A stretch of DNA of 64,000 nt, taken from positions 97,001 to 161,000 of the forward strand of contig JAIUJO010001180.1 in the NCBI GenBank assembly GCA_023846275.1, written 5' to 3'. Both the position numbers and the translations under genes were made by a program. Under the pieces are notes generated by a model. It saw nothing but the letters and a program-made list of their open reading frames with translations. It was not told the DNA's origin and ran no database searches. Each line of letters begins with the position of its first letter. The stretch's first letter is position 1. Below are positions 26,730 to 38,710 of the stretch, one piece after another. The DNA comes from Vanilla planifolia. Its lineage: Eukaryota > Streptophyta > Magnoliopsida > Asparagales > Orchidaceae.

Positions 26730-28000
26730 TACTCATGCTTAGCCTAGCCTAGCCAACTCTACTATACTCTACTATAATCTACTCTACTCCACTCTACTCT
26801 TCTTTACTCTAACAAAGCCTAGCCTTGCTTAGCCTAACCTAACTCTTCTTTACTCTACTCTAGCCTAGCCTCACTTAACCTAACCTAACTTAACTTAACC
26901 TAGCTTTGCTCTACTGTGCTTTTATTTACTCTACTCTATTACACTCTACTCTACTTTGCTCCACTCTACTCTGCTCTACTCTACTCTAACATACCCTACT
27001 CGAACCTAGCCCAGTGTAAACAAGTTTAGCCAAACCTAATCTAACCTCACCTAGCTTAACTGAGTCTTACTCTACTATACTCTACTCAATTCTACTCTAT
27101 TTTACTCTACTTTAGCCTAGATAAGCCTAACTTAGCCCCTATGCTACTCTACTCTACTCTACTCTAGCCTAGTCTAGCCTCACCTAACAGTGCCAAGCCT
27201 AACTTATCTGAACCAATCCTTGCCTAACCTAACCTAGCCTTTTTCTTCTATACTTTACTCTACTCTACTCTATCATCTCTATTTTACTCTACTTTAGCTT
27301 AGCTAAGACTGACTTAGCTCTATGCCACTGTGCTCCTCTAGCCTAACATAGCCCATCCTAATCTAGTCTAGCCTAGCCTAGCCCAACCTTACTATACTCT
27401 ACTCTACCCTACTCTACTCTTGCCTAGCCTAGCCTAACCTTGCCTAGTCTAGCCTAACCTTGCTCTACTCTACTCTACTCTACTATACTCTTCTCTATTT
27501 TAATGTACTCTAGCCAAGGTAATCCTAACTTAGCTCTATTCTACTCTTCTTTACTCTATTCTACTCTAACATGACCAAGCCTAGCCTAGCCAAGCCTTAC
27601 TATACTCTACTCTACCCTACTTTAGTCTACTCAACTCTAGCCTAGCCTAGCCTAAACTAGTCTTAATCTACTCCACTCTACTTTACTCTACTCTATTTAT
27701 TTTACTCTAGCCTAACTAAGCCTAACATAGCTCAATCCTACTTTATTTTACTCTACTCTACTCTGCTCTACTATACTTTTCTGTACTCTACTCTACTCTA
27801 CTCTACTCTATTTTACTCTTCTATACTCTATTATACTATACTCCACTCTTCTCTACTTCACCCTACTCTACTTTTCTCTACTCTACTTTACTCTACCATG
27901 CCCCACTCTAACCTCACCAAGCCTAGCCTAACATAACCTATCCTAACCTAAATTAACCTCACCTAGCCTAGCCTAGCCTTACTCTAATCTACTCTACTCT
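26730..28000 (+). repeat. ~5.29 kb-spaced higher-order segment, copy 2
   Basis: Collinear with 21,440-22,680 (anchors given there). Relative to copy 1 it has an extra CCCAGTGTAAACAAG-type insertion just after 27,008 and several pentamer-number changes. The marker AGCTAAGCCTAACTTAGC with CTATGCTAC continues beyond the duplicated part to about 30.2 kb. Confidence 0.8.
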
Positions 28001-30180
28001 ATATTTTATTCTACTCTAGACTAGCTAAGCCTAACCTAGCTTTATACTACTCTACTCTACCCTACTTTACTCAAGCCTAACCAAGCGTAGCTTAGCCTTG
28101 CCTTACTTAACATAGCCTAGCCTTACCCAACCTTATTTCACTCTACTCCATTATACTCTATGCTACTTCACTCTACTTTGCCATACTCTACTCTAGCTTT
28201 CCCCAGCCTAGCCTAGCCTAGTCTCTTCTAGCTTAGCCTAGCCTAGCCTAACATATCCTAGCCAAACCTCACCTAGCCTTGCCTTAATTTACTCTGTTCT
28301 TCTCTAACTTACCCTATTTTACTCTACTCTAGCCTAGCTAACCCTAACTTAGTCTATGTTACTCTATTATACTCTACTCCACTCTACTCTAGCCAAAACT
28401 TGCCTAGCCTAGCCTAACATAGCCGTACTATACTCTAATTAACCGAACTCTACTCAACTCTAGCCTAGCCTAGCCTTACCTCACTTACGTTCTACTCTAC
28501 TCTACTCTGTTTTATTCTACTCTAGCCTAGCTAAGCCAAACTTAGCTCTATGCTACTCTACTCTACTCTATTCTACTCTAACCTAAACTAATTGAGCCTA
28601 ACCTAGCCTAGCCTTGCCTAGAATAGCATATCCTTACTGTACTCAACTGTACCCTACTCTACTCTATTCTACTCTAGCCTAGTATGTGCTAACCTCGCCT
28701 ATCCTAGCCTAGCCTAACCTCACCTAGGCTATACTCAACATTGCTTTACTTAGCTCTATTATACTCTGCTCTGCTATAATTTGCTCTACTCTTCTCTGCT
28801 CTACTTCTACATTACTCTGTGCTATGCTTTGCTCCATTCTACTCTACTTTGCTCTACTACGTTTTACTCTTCTCCACTTTACTCTACTCTACTCTTCTCT
28901 ACTCCATTACACTCTACTCTACTCTACTCTACCCTACCCTGTGCTACTGTAACCTAGCCAATTCTACCCTAGCTAGCTTTACTCTACTCTACTCTAATCT
29001 ATTTTGTTCTACACTAGTCTTGTTAAGCCTAAATTAGCTTTATGATGCTCTACTCTACTCTAGGTAAACTTAGAATAGCATAGCTTTACCAAGCCTTATT
29101 ATATTCTACTCTACTCTATTCTGCTCTACTATACTTTACTCTACTCTTGCTTAACCTATCCTAGCATAGCCTAACCTGGCCTAGCCTAGCCTAACCTAGC
29201 CAAGCTTAGCCTTGCATAACCTAGCCTAACCTAATCTTTCCTAACCTAACCTCGTCTTGCTTAGCCTAGCCTTACGCTACTCCACTTTACTCTACTGGAC
29301 TCTACTCTATTTTATTCTACACCAGCCTAGCTAAGCCTAACTTAGCAATATGCTCCACTGCTCCACTCTACTCCACTCTAGCTTAACCTAACCTAGCCTA
29401 GCCCAACCTTATTATACTCTACTCTATCAAACTGTACTATACTCTAGCCTAGCCTTACCTAACCTAACCTCGCCAAGCCTACCCTAACCTTACTCTACTC
29501 AGCTCTACTCTACTATACTTTATCTTATTCAACTCAAGCCTAGCTAAGCTTAACTTAGCTTTATGCCACTCTACTCTACTCTACTCTACCCTAACCTAAC
29601 TTAGCCTTGCCTAACCTATCTAAGTCTAACCTAACCAAACTTAGCACAGCCATACTATACTCTATTTTACCATACTCTACACTACTTTATATAGGTTAGC
29701 CTAGCATAGCCTTGCCTAACCTCACCAAACCTAGCTTAGCCTTACTCTACTCTACTTTATTTTATTCTACTCATGCCTAGCTAAGCCTATCATAGTTTTC
29801 TACTTCTCAACTTTACTCTACTCTAGCCTATCCTAGCCTAGCCTAGCTTAGCCAAGCCTAAGCTAGCCCAACCTTACCCAACTTTACTATACTCTACTTA
29901 ACTCTACATTAATCTACTCTATTATACCAGGCTTTAGCTTAGCCTAGCCTAACCTACCTAAGCCTAGTCTAGCCTAGCTTATCTTAGCCTAGCTTTGCCT
30001 AGCCTAGCCTAACCTATCCTAACATAACCTCACCTAACCTAGCCTAGCTTTACTTTACTCTACTTTACTCTATACTACTCTACTTTATTTTATTCTACTT
30101 TAGCCCAGCTAAACCTAACTTAGCTCTATGCTACTCTACTATAGCCTAACCTTGCTTAGCTTAACCTAACCTTACCTAGC
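27000..30180 (+). repeat. AGCTAAG-marked higher-order domain, B-rich
   Basis: A marker near AGCTAAGCCTAACTTAGC followed by CTCTATGCTACTC recurs, with variants, at about 27,118, 27,307, 27,520, 27,717, 28,025, 28,340, 28,530, 29,027, 29,330, 29,545, 29,780 and 30,105. Each is usually preceded by a TTTATTTTACTCTAG-like stretch. A second module, CC(A)ACCTTACTATACTCTAC, often lies between successive markers. The spacing of about 0.2-0.3 kb indicates its own composite unit. Long B blocks at ~29,148-29,275 and ~29,931-30,050 make this the most CCTAG/CCTAA-rich part of the window. Confidence 0.7.
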
Positions 30181-31855
30181 CTAGCCTGGCCTTGCTATAC
30201 TCTATCGTAACCTACTCTACTTTACTCTTACCTAGCCTAACCTAGCCTCACCAAGGCTCTACTTTACTCTGCTCTACTCTACTATGCTCTTCTCTGCTCA
30301 GTTATGCTCTTCTCTACTATACACTACCTTTCTCTTCTCAACTACACTCTACTCTGCTCTACTTTGTTTTGCTTTACTTTGTCCTGCTCTACTCTGCTCT
30401 CCTCTGCTCTCCTCAACTCTACACTATACTAGCCTAGCCTAGCCTAACTTAACCTAATTGAGCTCTACTCTACTCTATTCTTCTCTACTTTACCCTACAC
30501 TACACTTCTTTACTTTAGTTTACCCTATCCTAGCTAAGTTTACCTTAGCCTAGCCAAACCGAGCCCTACTCTACTATACTCTACTCAAGCCTAGCCATGC
30601 CTAACCTAGCTCTAATCTATTTTACTTTAAACTAGACTAACTTAGCTCTGCTCTGCTCTACTCTACTTTTCTTTATTCTACTTTGTTATTCTCTACTCTT
30701 CTCTACTCTGCTCTATTCTGCTCTACTCTACTCTACTCTATTATACTCTAACCAAGCCTAATCTAGCCTAGCCTAATCTAGCTCTACTCTACTCTACTCA
30801 GCTCTACTCTACTCAGCTCTACTCTACTCTAGCCTAACTTAGCCAATCTTAGCATAGCCTAACCTTGCTCTTCTCCACTCTACTCTACACTACTCCACTC
30901 TACTCTACTCTATTCTACTCTAACCCAGCCTAGCTTATCCTAGCCAAACTTAACTCTACTCTACTATAGCCTAGCCTTGGTAGCCTAACCTAGCCTAATC
31001 TAGCCCTACTCTACACTGCTCTGGTCTACTCTACTCTACTCTTCTTTACTTTAATTCACTCTAATCATCTTCACTTTACTCTAACCTAGCTTCGCCTAGC
31101 TTGACCTAGCCCTACTCTACTCTGCTCTAGCATAGCTTAGCCTAACCTAGTTCTGCTCTGTTCTGTACTGCTCAACTCTAATCTGCTCTGCTCTGCTCTG
31201 CTCTACTCTGCTTTGCTCTATTCTACTCTACTATGCTCTACTCTACTCTGCTCTACTATACTCTACTCTACTCAACACTACTCTACTCTACTCTACTCTA
31301 CTCTGGACTATCCTAGGCTCACCATTCCTAATCTAGCTCTACTTTACTCTATTCTACTCTACCCTAGTCTTCTCTACTCTACTTTCCTTTAGCCTAGCCT
31401 AAACTTACCTAGCCAACCTTAGCCTAGCCTAACCTATCTCTACTCTTTCCTCAACTCTGCTCTATAGTACTCTACTCTACTCTACTCGACTCAAACCTAG
31501 CCTAGCCTAGCCAAGCCCAACCTATCTCTACTCTACTCTACCTTAGCCTCGCCTAACCTTCCTATACTTTGCTCTCCTCTCCTCTACTCTTCTTTGCTAA
31601 GCCTTGCTCTGCTCTGCTCTTCTCTACTCTACTCTACTTTGGTGTGCTCTACTCTACTATGCTCTGCTATACTTTGCTCCACTCTATATTACTTTACTCT
31701 TCTTTACTCTGCTCTGCTCTACTCTGCTCTACTGTAATCTTCTTTTCTCTAGCCTAGTTTAGCATAGCCTAGCCCAGCCTAACATAGCTCTTCTGTGCTT
31801 TACTTTGTACTACACTACTCTACTCTACTCTACTCTACCATAGCTTACCCTAGCC

Positions 31856-31915
31856 CTACCCTAGCTTAGCTTAGCCTAGCCTACCCTACCCTAGCTTAGC
31901 TTAGCCTAGCCAAGC
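31856..31915 (+). repeat. 30-bp tandem duplication in a B block
   Basis: Two head-to-tail 30-bp units, 31,856-31,885 and 31,886-31,915. The first 26 bases are identical, beginning CTACCCTAGCTTAGC, and the last four differ. This is a recent duplication of six B pentamers, showing that B blocks expand in the same way as A blocks. Confidence 0.85.
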
Positions 31916-34900
31916 CTAACCTAGCTTTACACTACTTTACTCTACTCAACTATACTCTATTCTACTCTAACTTAGCCTAGCCTAGCCCAGCCAAACATTG
32001 CTCTACTCTATAATTGTCCAGCCTAGCCTAGCTTAATCTAGCTTCACTCTACTTTACTATACTATACTCTACTCTATTTTGTACTACTTTAGTCTATTCT
32101 AATTTACTCTACTATACTCTACTCTAACCTAGGCTAGCGTAGCCAAGCTAAGCCTAGCTTATCCTAACCAAACTCTACTCTACTCTACTTTACTCTACTC
32201 CACTCTACTCTGCTCTATTATACCCTGCTCTACTCTACTCACCTCTGCTCTACTCTTCACCACTCTGCTCTGCTCTACTCTACTCTACCCTAATTTTTTT
32301 TGCTCTGAGCTACTTTGCTTTACTCTAGCCTTGGTTAGCATAATCAAGCTCTACTCTACTCTACTTTATTCTTCCTTATTGTACTCTACACTGTGCAAGC
32401 CTAGCCTAGCATAGCAAAACCTAGCTCTGCTCTACTCTACTCAAATCTACTATACTATACTATACTCTACTCGACTCTGTAATACTCTACTCTACTCCAC
32501 TCTACTCCACTCTACTCTTCTCTACTCAAACCTAGCCTAACCTAGCTCTACTCTACTCTAATCTACTCTACTCCAACGTAACCTACCCTAGCCAAGCCAA
32601 GCCTTGCCTAGGCTAACCTAATTCTATTCTGCTCTTTTTAGCTCTACTTTACTTTACTCTACTCTATTTTGCTCATCTCTGCTCTACTCTACTCTGCTAT
32701 GCTCTACTCTATTCTGCTCTACTATACTCTGCTATACTCTACCCTACTATTCTCTGCTCTAACCTAGCTTAGCTTGCTAAACCTAGCTCTCCTCTGCTCT
32801 ACTTTACTTTGCTTTGCATAGCCCTGCTCTACTATGCTTTGCTCTGTTCTGCTCATTTTAGCTCTACTCTGTTATGCTCCAACCTAGCTTAGCCTAATTT
32901 AGTTCTATTCTACACTACTCTACTCTGCCCTACTCTACTCTACTCTACTCTACTCTGCCCTACTCTCCTCTTCTCCACTATATACTATTTTACTCTACCC
33001 TACTCTACTCTACTCTAGCCTAACTGAGCTTTGCCATGCCTAACCTAACTCTATTTTACTCTATTCTACTCTACTCTACTCTTCTCTACCCTACTCTAAT
33101 CTACTTCACTTTAGCCTAGTCTAGCCTTACTAGCTTAGCCTAACCTAGCTCTACTATACTCTCCTCTACTCTACTCTACTGTACTCTGCTCTACTAAAAC
33201 CTAGCCAAGCCTAGCCCAACCTAACTCTACTCTACTTTACTCTAGCCTAACCTATCCTAACCTAGCCTTACCTAGCTTTGCTCTACAATACTCTACTCTG
33301 CTTTGCTTTCTTTGATCTGCTCTATACTGCTCTACTTTCCTCTACTCTACTATACTCTGCTCTACTCTTCTCTACTCTACTCTGTTCTACTCTACTCTAC
33401 TCTACTCTACTATACTCTAGCCTAACCTAGCCTAACCTAACTCTAATCTATTGTTCTCTATTCTACTCTACTCTACTTTACTCCACTGTACACTACTCTG
33501 CTCTAATCCAGTCAACTCTACTATACTCTAGCCTAGCCTAGCTTACCCTAACCTAGCCTAGCTTAGCCCAACCTAACCTAGCTCTATTCTACTCTACTCT
33601 ACTCTACCCTACACTACTATACTCTATTAAACTCTAGCCTAGCCAAGGCTAGCCTACCCAGCATATCCTAGCCTAACCTAACTTAGATATACTTTACTCT
33701 AGTTTACTCTAGTCTACTCTACTCTATTCTACTCCACTCTACTCTACATTACTCTAGCCTAACCTTGCCTAGCCTAGCATAACCTAGCTCTACTCTACTA
33801 TACTTTACTCTACTGTTCTCTACTCTACTCTACTCTACTATACTATACTCTACTCTATTTTACTAAAACCTAGCCTGTCCTAACCTAGCTCTAGCCTATC
33901 CTACTCTAGCCTAACCTAACCTAGCCTATCCTAGCCTAACCTACCAAAGCTCTACTCTGCTCAACTCTACTCTAACCTACTCTGCTTTGCACTACTCTAC
34001 TCTGCTCTACTCTGCTCTACTCTACTTTATTCTACACTTCTTTGCTCTACTCTGCTCTACTCTTCTCTACTATATTATAGGCTAGCCTATCCTAGCCTAA
34101 CCTAACCTAACTCTTCTCTACTCTACTCTACTCTACTCCACTTTACACTACTATACAATAGTATACTATACTCTACTCTATCCTACTCTACTTTACTCTA
34201 CTCTACTCTAGTCTACTCTACTCTATTCTACTCTACTCTACTCTACTCTACTCTGCTCTACTCTAACCTAGCCTAGCCTAGCCTCTCTTAGCTTAGCTTA
34301 ACATAACCTAGCTCTACTCTACTCTACATTCCTCTACCCTACTCCACCCTACTCTTTTCTATTATGCTCTACTCTACTCTACTCTGCTCTTCATTACTCT
34401 ACTTTTCTTTGCTTTGCTCTGCTCTACTTTACTCTACTCTGCTCTACTCTGCTCTACTCTACTATACTCTACTCTAGCTTCTCTTCGCCAAGCCTAGCCT
34501 AGCCTAACCAAGATCTGCTCTACTCTACTCTACTTTACTCTAGTCTTGCTTATCCTAGCCTATCCTAGCCAAGCCTAGCCTAACCTAACATAACCTAACT
34601 CTACTCTACTCTAATCTATATACTTTACTCTACTCTACTAAACTCTACTTTACTTTGCTCTACTCTAACATAGCTTATACGAGCCTTGCCTCGCCTTGCT
34701 TTGTCTAACCTAGTTTTGCTTAGCCTAACCTTGCTCTACTTCGGTCTGTTCTACTCTACTCTACTCTGCTATGCTCTTCTTTACTCTGCTCTACTCTGCT
34801 CAACTCTAGTCCACTCTTTTTTGCTCTGCTCTACTATGTAATGCTCTGCTTTACTCTACTCTACTTTATTGTACTCTATCCTAGCCTTGCCTTACATTGT

Positions 34901-35236
34901 TTTACTCTAATCTTCTCTACTCTACTCTACTATGCTCTAACCTAGCCTAGCATAACTTACCTTGCCTAGCCTAACCTAGCCTAGCCAAACCATGCTCTAC
35001 TCTACTCTAGTCTACTATACTCTACTATAAGCAAGCCTAACCTAGCTCTACTCTACTCTAGCCTAGCCTAACTTAGCCTAGCTTAGCAATACCTAGCTCT
35101 ACTCTGCTCTGCTCTGCTCTTCTCTACTCTGCTCTTTCCTGGTCAACCCTACTCTGCTTTACTCTGCTCTACTTTACTCTGCTCTGCTCTACTCTTAACT
35201 TCTCTACTTTGCTCTACTTTGCTAAGCTCTACTATC

Positions 35237-35256
35237 CTTTGCTTTGCTTTGCTTTG
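35237..35256 (+). repeat. Perfect (CTTTG)4 microsatellite
   Basis: Four identical CTTTG units in a CTCTG-rich A block. This is local expansion of one variant pentamer. Confidence 0.85.
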
Positions 35257-37857
35257 CTCTTCTCTACTTTACTCTTCTCTACTCTAGCCTATTTTAACGT
35301 ATCCTAACCTTGCTTAATTTAGCTCTACTCTACTTAATTCTACTCTACTCTACTCTAGCCTAGCTTAGCCTAACCTATGATAGCCAAGCCTATCCTATTG
35401 AAGCTTAACCTAGCTATGCTCCACTCTATTTTACCCTACTCTACTCTACTTTACTCTAGTCTACTCTACTCCACCTTACACTACTCTACTCTATTCTACT
35501 CTAGTCCCTTCTACTCTAACCTTGCTTAGCCTAACCTAGCCTAACCTAGCTTTACTCCACTCTAGCCAATCCTAACCTAGCCTAACCTAGTTCTCTACTC
35601 TACTCCACTCTGCTCTGCCCTGCTCTACTTTCCTCTACTCGACTCTACTCTACTATGTTCTATTCTGCTCTACTTTTCTTTTCTCTACTATGCCCTACAC
35701 TACTCTACTGTACTCTACTCTGCTTTGCCCTCCTCTATTCTACTCTACCCTACTCCACTCTACTCTACTTTACTCTACTCTACTCTACTCTACTATACTC
35801 TACTCTAGCCTATCTTAGCCTAGCTTAGCCTAGCAAAACCTACCTCTACTCTACTCTACTCTACTCTTCTATACTATACTCTAGTTTACTCTACTCTATG
35901 CTACTCTAACCTTGCCTAGCATAGCTTAGCCTAACTTAGCTCTACTCTACTCCACTCAGCTCATCTCTACTATACTCTACTCTGCTCTTCTGTACTCTAC
36001 TCTTCTCTACTGTATTCTACTCTACTCTATTCTGCTTTGTTTACTCTACTTTGCTTTACTCTATTTTACTGTACTCTATTATACTCTAGCCTAGCCTAAC
36101 CTAGCCTAACTGAACTCTACTCTACTCTACTCCACTATACTCTACTCAACTCTACTCCACACTACTCTACTCTACTCTACTATATACTATCCTAGCTTAG
36201 CCTAGCCTACCTCTACCTATCCTTACTTAGCCTATCCTAACCTTGCTCTACTCTACTTTACTCCATTCTACTCTACTTTACATTACTCTACTCTACTCGA
36301 ACCTAGCATAATATAGCCCTACTCTGTCATACTCTACTCTAGCTTAGCTTAGTCTAGCCTAGCCTAACCTAGCTCTACTCTACTCTGCTCTAATCTACTC
36401 TATTCTGCTCTACTTTTCTTTGTTCTACTCTACTCTTCTCTGCTCTATTTTGCTTTTATTCTACTCTGCTCTACTCTACTTTGCTGAGCTCTGTAGTACT
36501 TTACCCTACTATGCTCTACTCTATTGTACTCTAGCCTAGCATAGCCTAGCCTAACTAAGCTCTACTATTCTCTACTCTACTCTATTCTACTCTACTCTAC
36601 TCTAGCTAGACTAGACTAAACTAGCCTTGCCTAGCCTACCCAAACAAAGCTCTACTCTACTCTACTCTACTTTACTATAACCTAGCCTAGCCTTGCTTAT
36701 CATAACCTAGCTCTACTCTACTCTACTTTGGACTAGCCTTGCTTAACCTAGCCTAACCTAGCTCTACTCTGCTATGCTCTGCATGCTTTAGTCTACTCTT
36801 CTTTGCTCTACTTTGCACTACTCTACTTTGCTCTAGTTCGCTCTACTCTACTCTACTCTACTCTGCTCTGCTATACTCATCTCTGCTCCACTCTACTTTG
36901 CTCTACTCAACTCTACTCTACTCTGCTCTAATATATTGTAGCCTAGCTTAACCTAATCTAGCCCTACTTTACTCTACTCTATTATGCTCTACTTTACTCT
37001 ACTCTAGCCTAGCTTATAAATGCCTAGCCTAGCCTAGCATAGCTCTACTTTACTCTACTCTACTCAAGTCTACTCTAGTCTACTCTACTCTACTTTGCTT
37101 TACTTCAACCTAGCCAAGCCTATCCTATCCATGCTCTACTCAATTGTACTCTAGCCTAGCCTAGTCTAGCTTAATCGATCTCTGCTTTGTTCTACTCTAC
37201 TCTACTATGCTCTCCTTTATTATACTCTGCTCTACTCTGCTTTTCTCTATTCAACTCATCTATACTCTACTCTCCTCTACTCTACTCTACTTTACTCTAC
37301 TCTACTTCACTCTTGCCAAGCTTAGCTTCGCATTGCCCAGACTCGCGTAAACTAGCTCTACTCCACTCTACTATGGACCACTCTACTCTACTCTAACCTA
37401 GCCTAACCTATCCTAGCTTTCCCTCGCCAAGCCTAGCCTAGCATAATTTAGATTTACTCTACTTTACTCGACTCAATTGTACTCTACTCTACTCTAGCCC
37501 AGCCTAACCTAGCTCTGCTCTACTCTGCTTTGCTCAACTCTACTTTGTCATACTTTTCTCTTCTTTACTCTGCTCTCCTCTACTCTGCTTTGCTTTGCTC
37601 TGCTCTACTCTGCTCTATATTACTCTACTCTACTCTACTTTGCTTTACTCTACTCTGCACTGCTTTTTTTGCTCTACTTTGCTACACTCTACTCTACTCT
37701 ACTCTACTCTACTCTATTTAGCCTAACCTAGCCTGGCCTAACCTAGCTCTACTTTTCTCTACTCTTCTCTAAAAGTCTAGCCAAGCCAAACCTAGCTTAG
37801 CCTAGCCTAGTTTAACGAAACTTAGCTCAGCTTTTCTGGGGGAGATCATATTCACGC

Positions 37858-37868
37858 TAGTACAGTAG
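37858..37868 (+). promoter_or_regulatory. Candidate Pol III A box
   Basis: TAGTACAGTAG fits the eukaryotic A-box consensus TRGYNNANNNG at every constrained position. It is followed by TTAAG, as in many tRNA D-arms. It lies 21 bases into the island. Whether it is functional is unknown, because the partner B box is degraded. Confidence 0.55.
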
Positions 37869-37890
37869 TTAAGTAAACTGGAGGGCGAGT

Positions 37891-37900
37891 GTGAGCTCAC
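37891..37900. repeat. 10-bp perfect palindrome
   Basis: GTGAGCTCAC equals its own reverse complement. It sits between the candidate A and B boxes, roughly where a tRNA anticodon arm would lie, but the palindrome leaves no proper 7-base anticodon loop. This argues against an intact tRNA. Confidence 0.6.
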
Positions 37901-37904
37901 TTTG

Positions 37905-37915
37905 GGTTTTGTTGA
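37905..37915 (+). promoter_or_regulatory. Degenerate B-box-like site
   Basis: GGTTTTGTTGA aligns with the B-box consensus GGTTCGANTCC through GGTT, but the CGA core reads TTG and the final CC is lost. The start lies 47 bases after the A-box start, a normal tRNA-like spacing. C-to-T decay of a methylated CpG could explain part of the change. Low confidence alone; supported mainly by spacing. Confidence 0.3.
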
Positions 37916-37925
37916 TTTATTACGT

Positions 37926-37947
37926 GATGATTTTCTTGAAAAACATC
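37926..37947 (+). other. Hairpin in the island's 3' part
   Basis: GATG pairs with CATC and TTTT with AAAA around a CTTG loop, with one A-A mismatch between the two helices. It is the clearest stem-loop in the window and lies 12 bases before the T run. Its role is unknown. Confidence 0.5.
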
Positions 37948-37959
37948 GAAGTCGTGGTA

Positions 37960-37966
37960 TTTTTTT
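37960..37966 (+). terminator. T7 run, candidate Pol III terminator
   Basis: Seven consecutive T on the + strand at the island's 3' edge, followed by CACTCAAG and the return of satellite. Pol III stops at four or more T, so an A-box-started transcript of about 120 nt would end here. The orientation agrees with the A box. Confidence 0.4.
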
Positions 37967-38675
37967 CACTCAAGACTATTCTACTCTACCTTACTCTACT
38001 GTACTTTACTCTACACTACTCTACTCTATAATAACCTAGCCTTGCTTTGCCTAGCCGAACCTAGCTCACCTCAGCTTTGCTCTGCTCTGCTCTACTCTAC
38101 TCTGCTCCACTCTGCTCTGCTCTGTTCTGCTCTACTCTACACAGTTCTACTATAGTCGACTCTACTATACTCTACTCTACTCTAGTCTAGTCTACTCTAG
38201 CATAGTTTAGCCTAGCCTAGCCAAGCCTAGGCTAACCCTACACTACTCTACTCTAATCTAACTTAGACTAGCCTATCCTAGCTCTACTCAGCTCTGCTAA
38301 ACTCTTATCTGCTTTACTCTACTATGCTTCGCTCCACTCTTTTCTTCTCTACTCTGCTCTACTCTTTTTAATGCTGCTTAACTCTCCTCTACTAAACTAT
38401 ACTCTAGCCTAGCATAGCCTAACCTATCTTTACTCTACTCTATTATATTCTACTCTAGTATACTCTACTCAACTGTAATCTACTCTACTCTACCTTACTT
38501 TACTCCACTCTTCTCTACTCTACTCTAACCTATCCTCGCCTAGCCTAGCCTAGGCTATGCTAACCTTCCTAGCCTAGCTTAACCTAGCTCTATCTACTCA
38601 CTCTACTCTGCTCTGTTATGCTTTTATCTACTCTACTCTGGTCCACTCTACTATGCTCTACTCTACTCTACTCAA

Positions 38676-38710
38676 CTCTCTCTCCTTTCCTCTCCTCTCC
38701 TCTCCTCTAC
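38676..38710 (+). repeat. CTCCT variant run
   Basis: CTCTCTCTCC, TTTCC and repeated CTCCT units, followed by TGTGCTGC and CTCTG units. Member of the scattered CTCCT set. Confidence 0.7.

Larger units (their letters stand above)
1..37836 (+). repeat. Composite pentanucleotide satellite, left arm
   Basis: Continuous tandem satellite in one orientation. A blocks of CTCTA pentamers (with CTCTG, CTTTG, CTTTA, CTATA, CTCAA and CTCCA variants) alternate with B blocks of GCCTA/CCTAG units (variants GCTTA, GCATA, CCAAG, CCTTG) that usually close with CCTAACCTAGCTCT or a near variant. A+B cycles run roughly 60-200 bp. No inverted segment was seen. The + strand is strikingly pyrimidine-rich and poor in G. 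I see no RNA gene, promoter or credible coding region in this arm. Stretches without a separate entry hold only this repeat. Eukaryotic heterochromatic satellite is the inferred class; the family name is unknown to me. Confidence 0.95.
37837..37966 (+). mobile_element. Unique island, probable decayed tRNA-derived SINE
   Basis: The only long sequence in the window that does not follow the pentamer pattern (about 130 bp). It starts TGGGGGAGATCATATTCACG and ends in seven T. Read on the + strand it resembles the 5' part of a tRNA: a TAGTACAGTAGTTAAG stretch matches the usual A-box/D-arm layout (compare TAGCTCAGTGGTTAGAG), then ACTGGAGGGCGAG, a 10-bp palindrome, and GGGTTTTG where a T-arm/B box would sit. 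A 9-bp A/T-rich hairpin and the T run follow. No clear target-site duplication, terminal inverted repeat or long A tail is visible. tRNA-derived SINE relic is inferred from layout, not from a database match. Alternatives are another Pol III or snRNA pseudogene, or a fragment of unrelated DNA. Confidence 0.5.

Noticed and set aside
37870..37877. Splice donor-like AAGTAAAC in the island
   Set aside because: No exon-like coding sequence precedes it, and the pyrimidine-rich satellite would offer acceptor-like tracts everywhere, so the match has no weight.
37925..37931. C-box-like GTGATGA of a C/D snoRNA
   Set aside because: No CTGA D box follows at a sensible distance and no terminal stem is visible.
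37837..37966. Intact tRNA gene in the island
   Set aside because: The A box is good, but the B-box core is lost, the anticodon region is a palindrome without a 7-base loop, and no acceptor stem pairs across the unit.
37837..37966. U1 snRNA-like fragment (GGGGAGAT, GGGCGAG and CACTTTGG occur in an order reminiscent of U1)
   Set aside because: There is no 5' splice-site-pairing sequence at the start, no convincing Sm site, and the unit is too short. The tRNA-like layout fits better. A covariance-model search would settle it.
37873..38031. Open frame running from the unique island into the satellite (starting after a TAA near 37,872)
   Set aside because: It is about 50 codons, crosses from island to repeat with no break in logic, and has no recognisable domain. 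Chance openness in a T-rich island followed by stop-free pentamers explains it.
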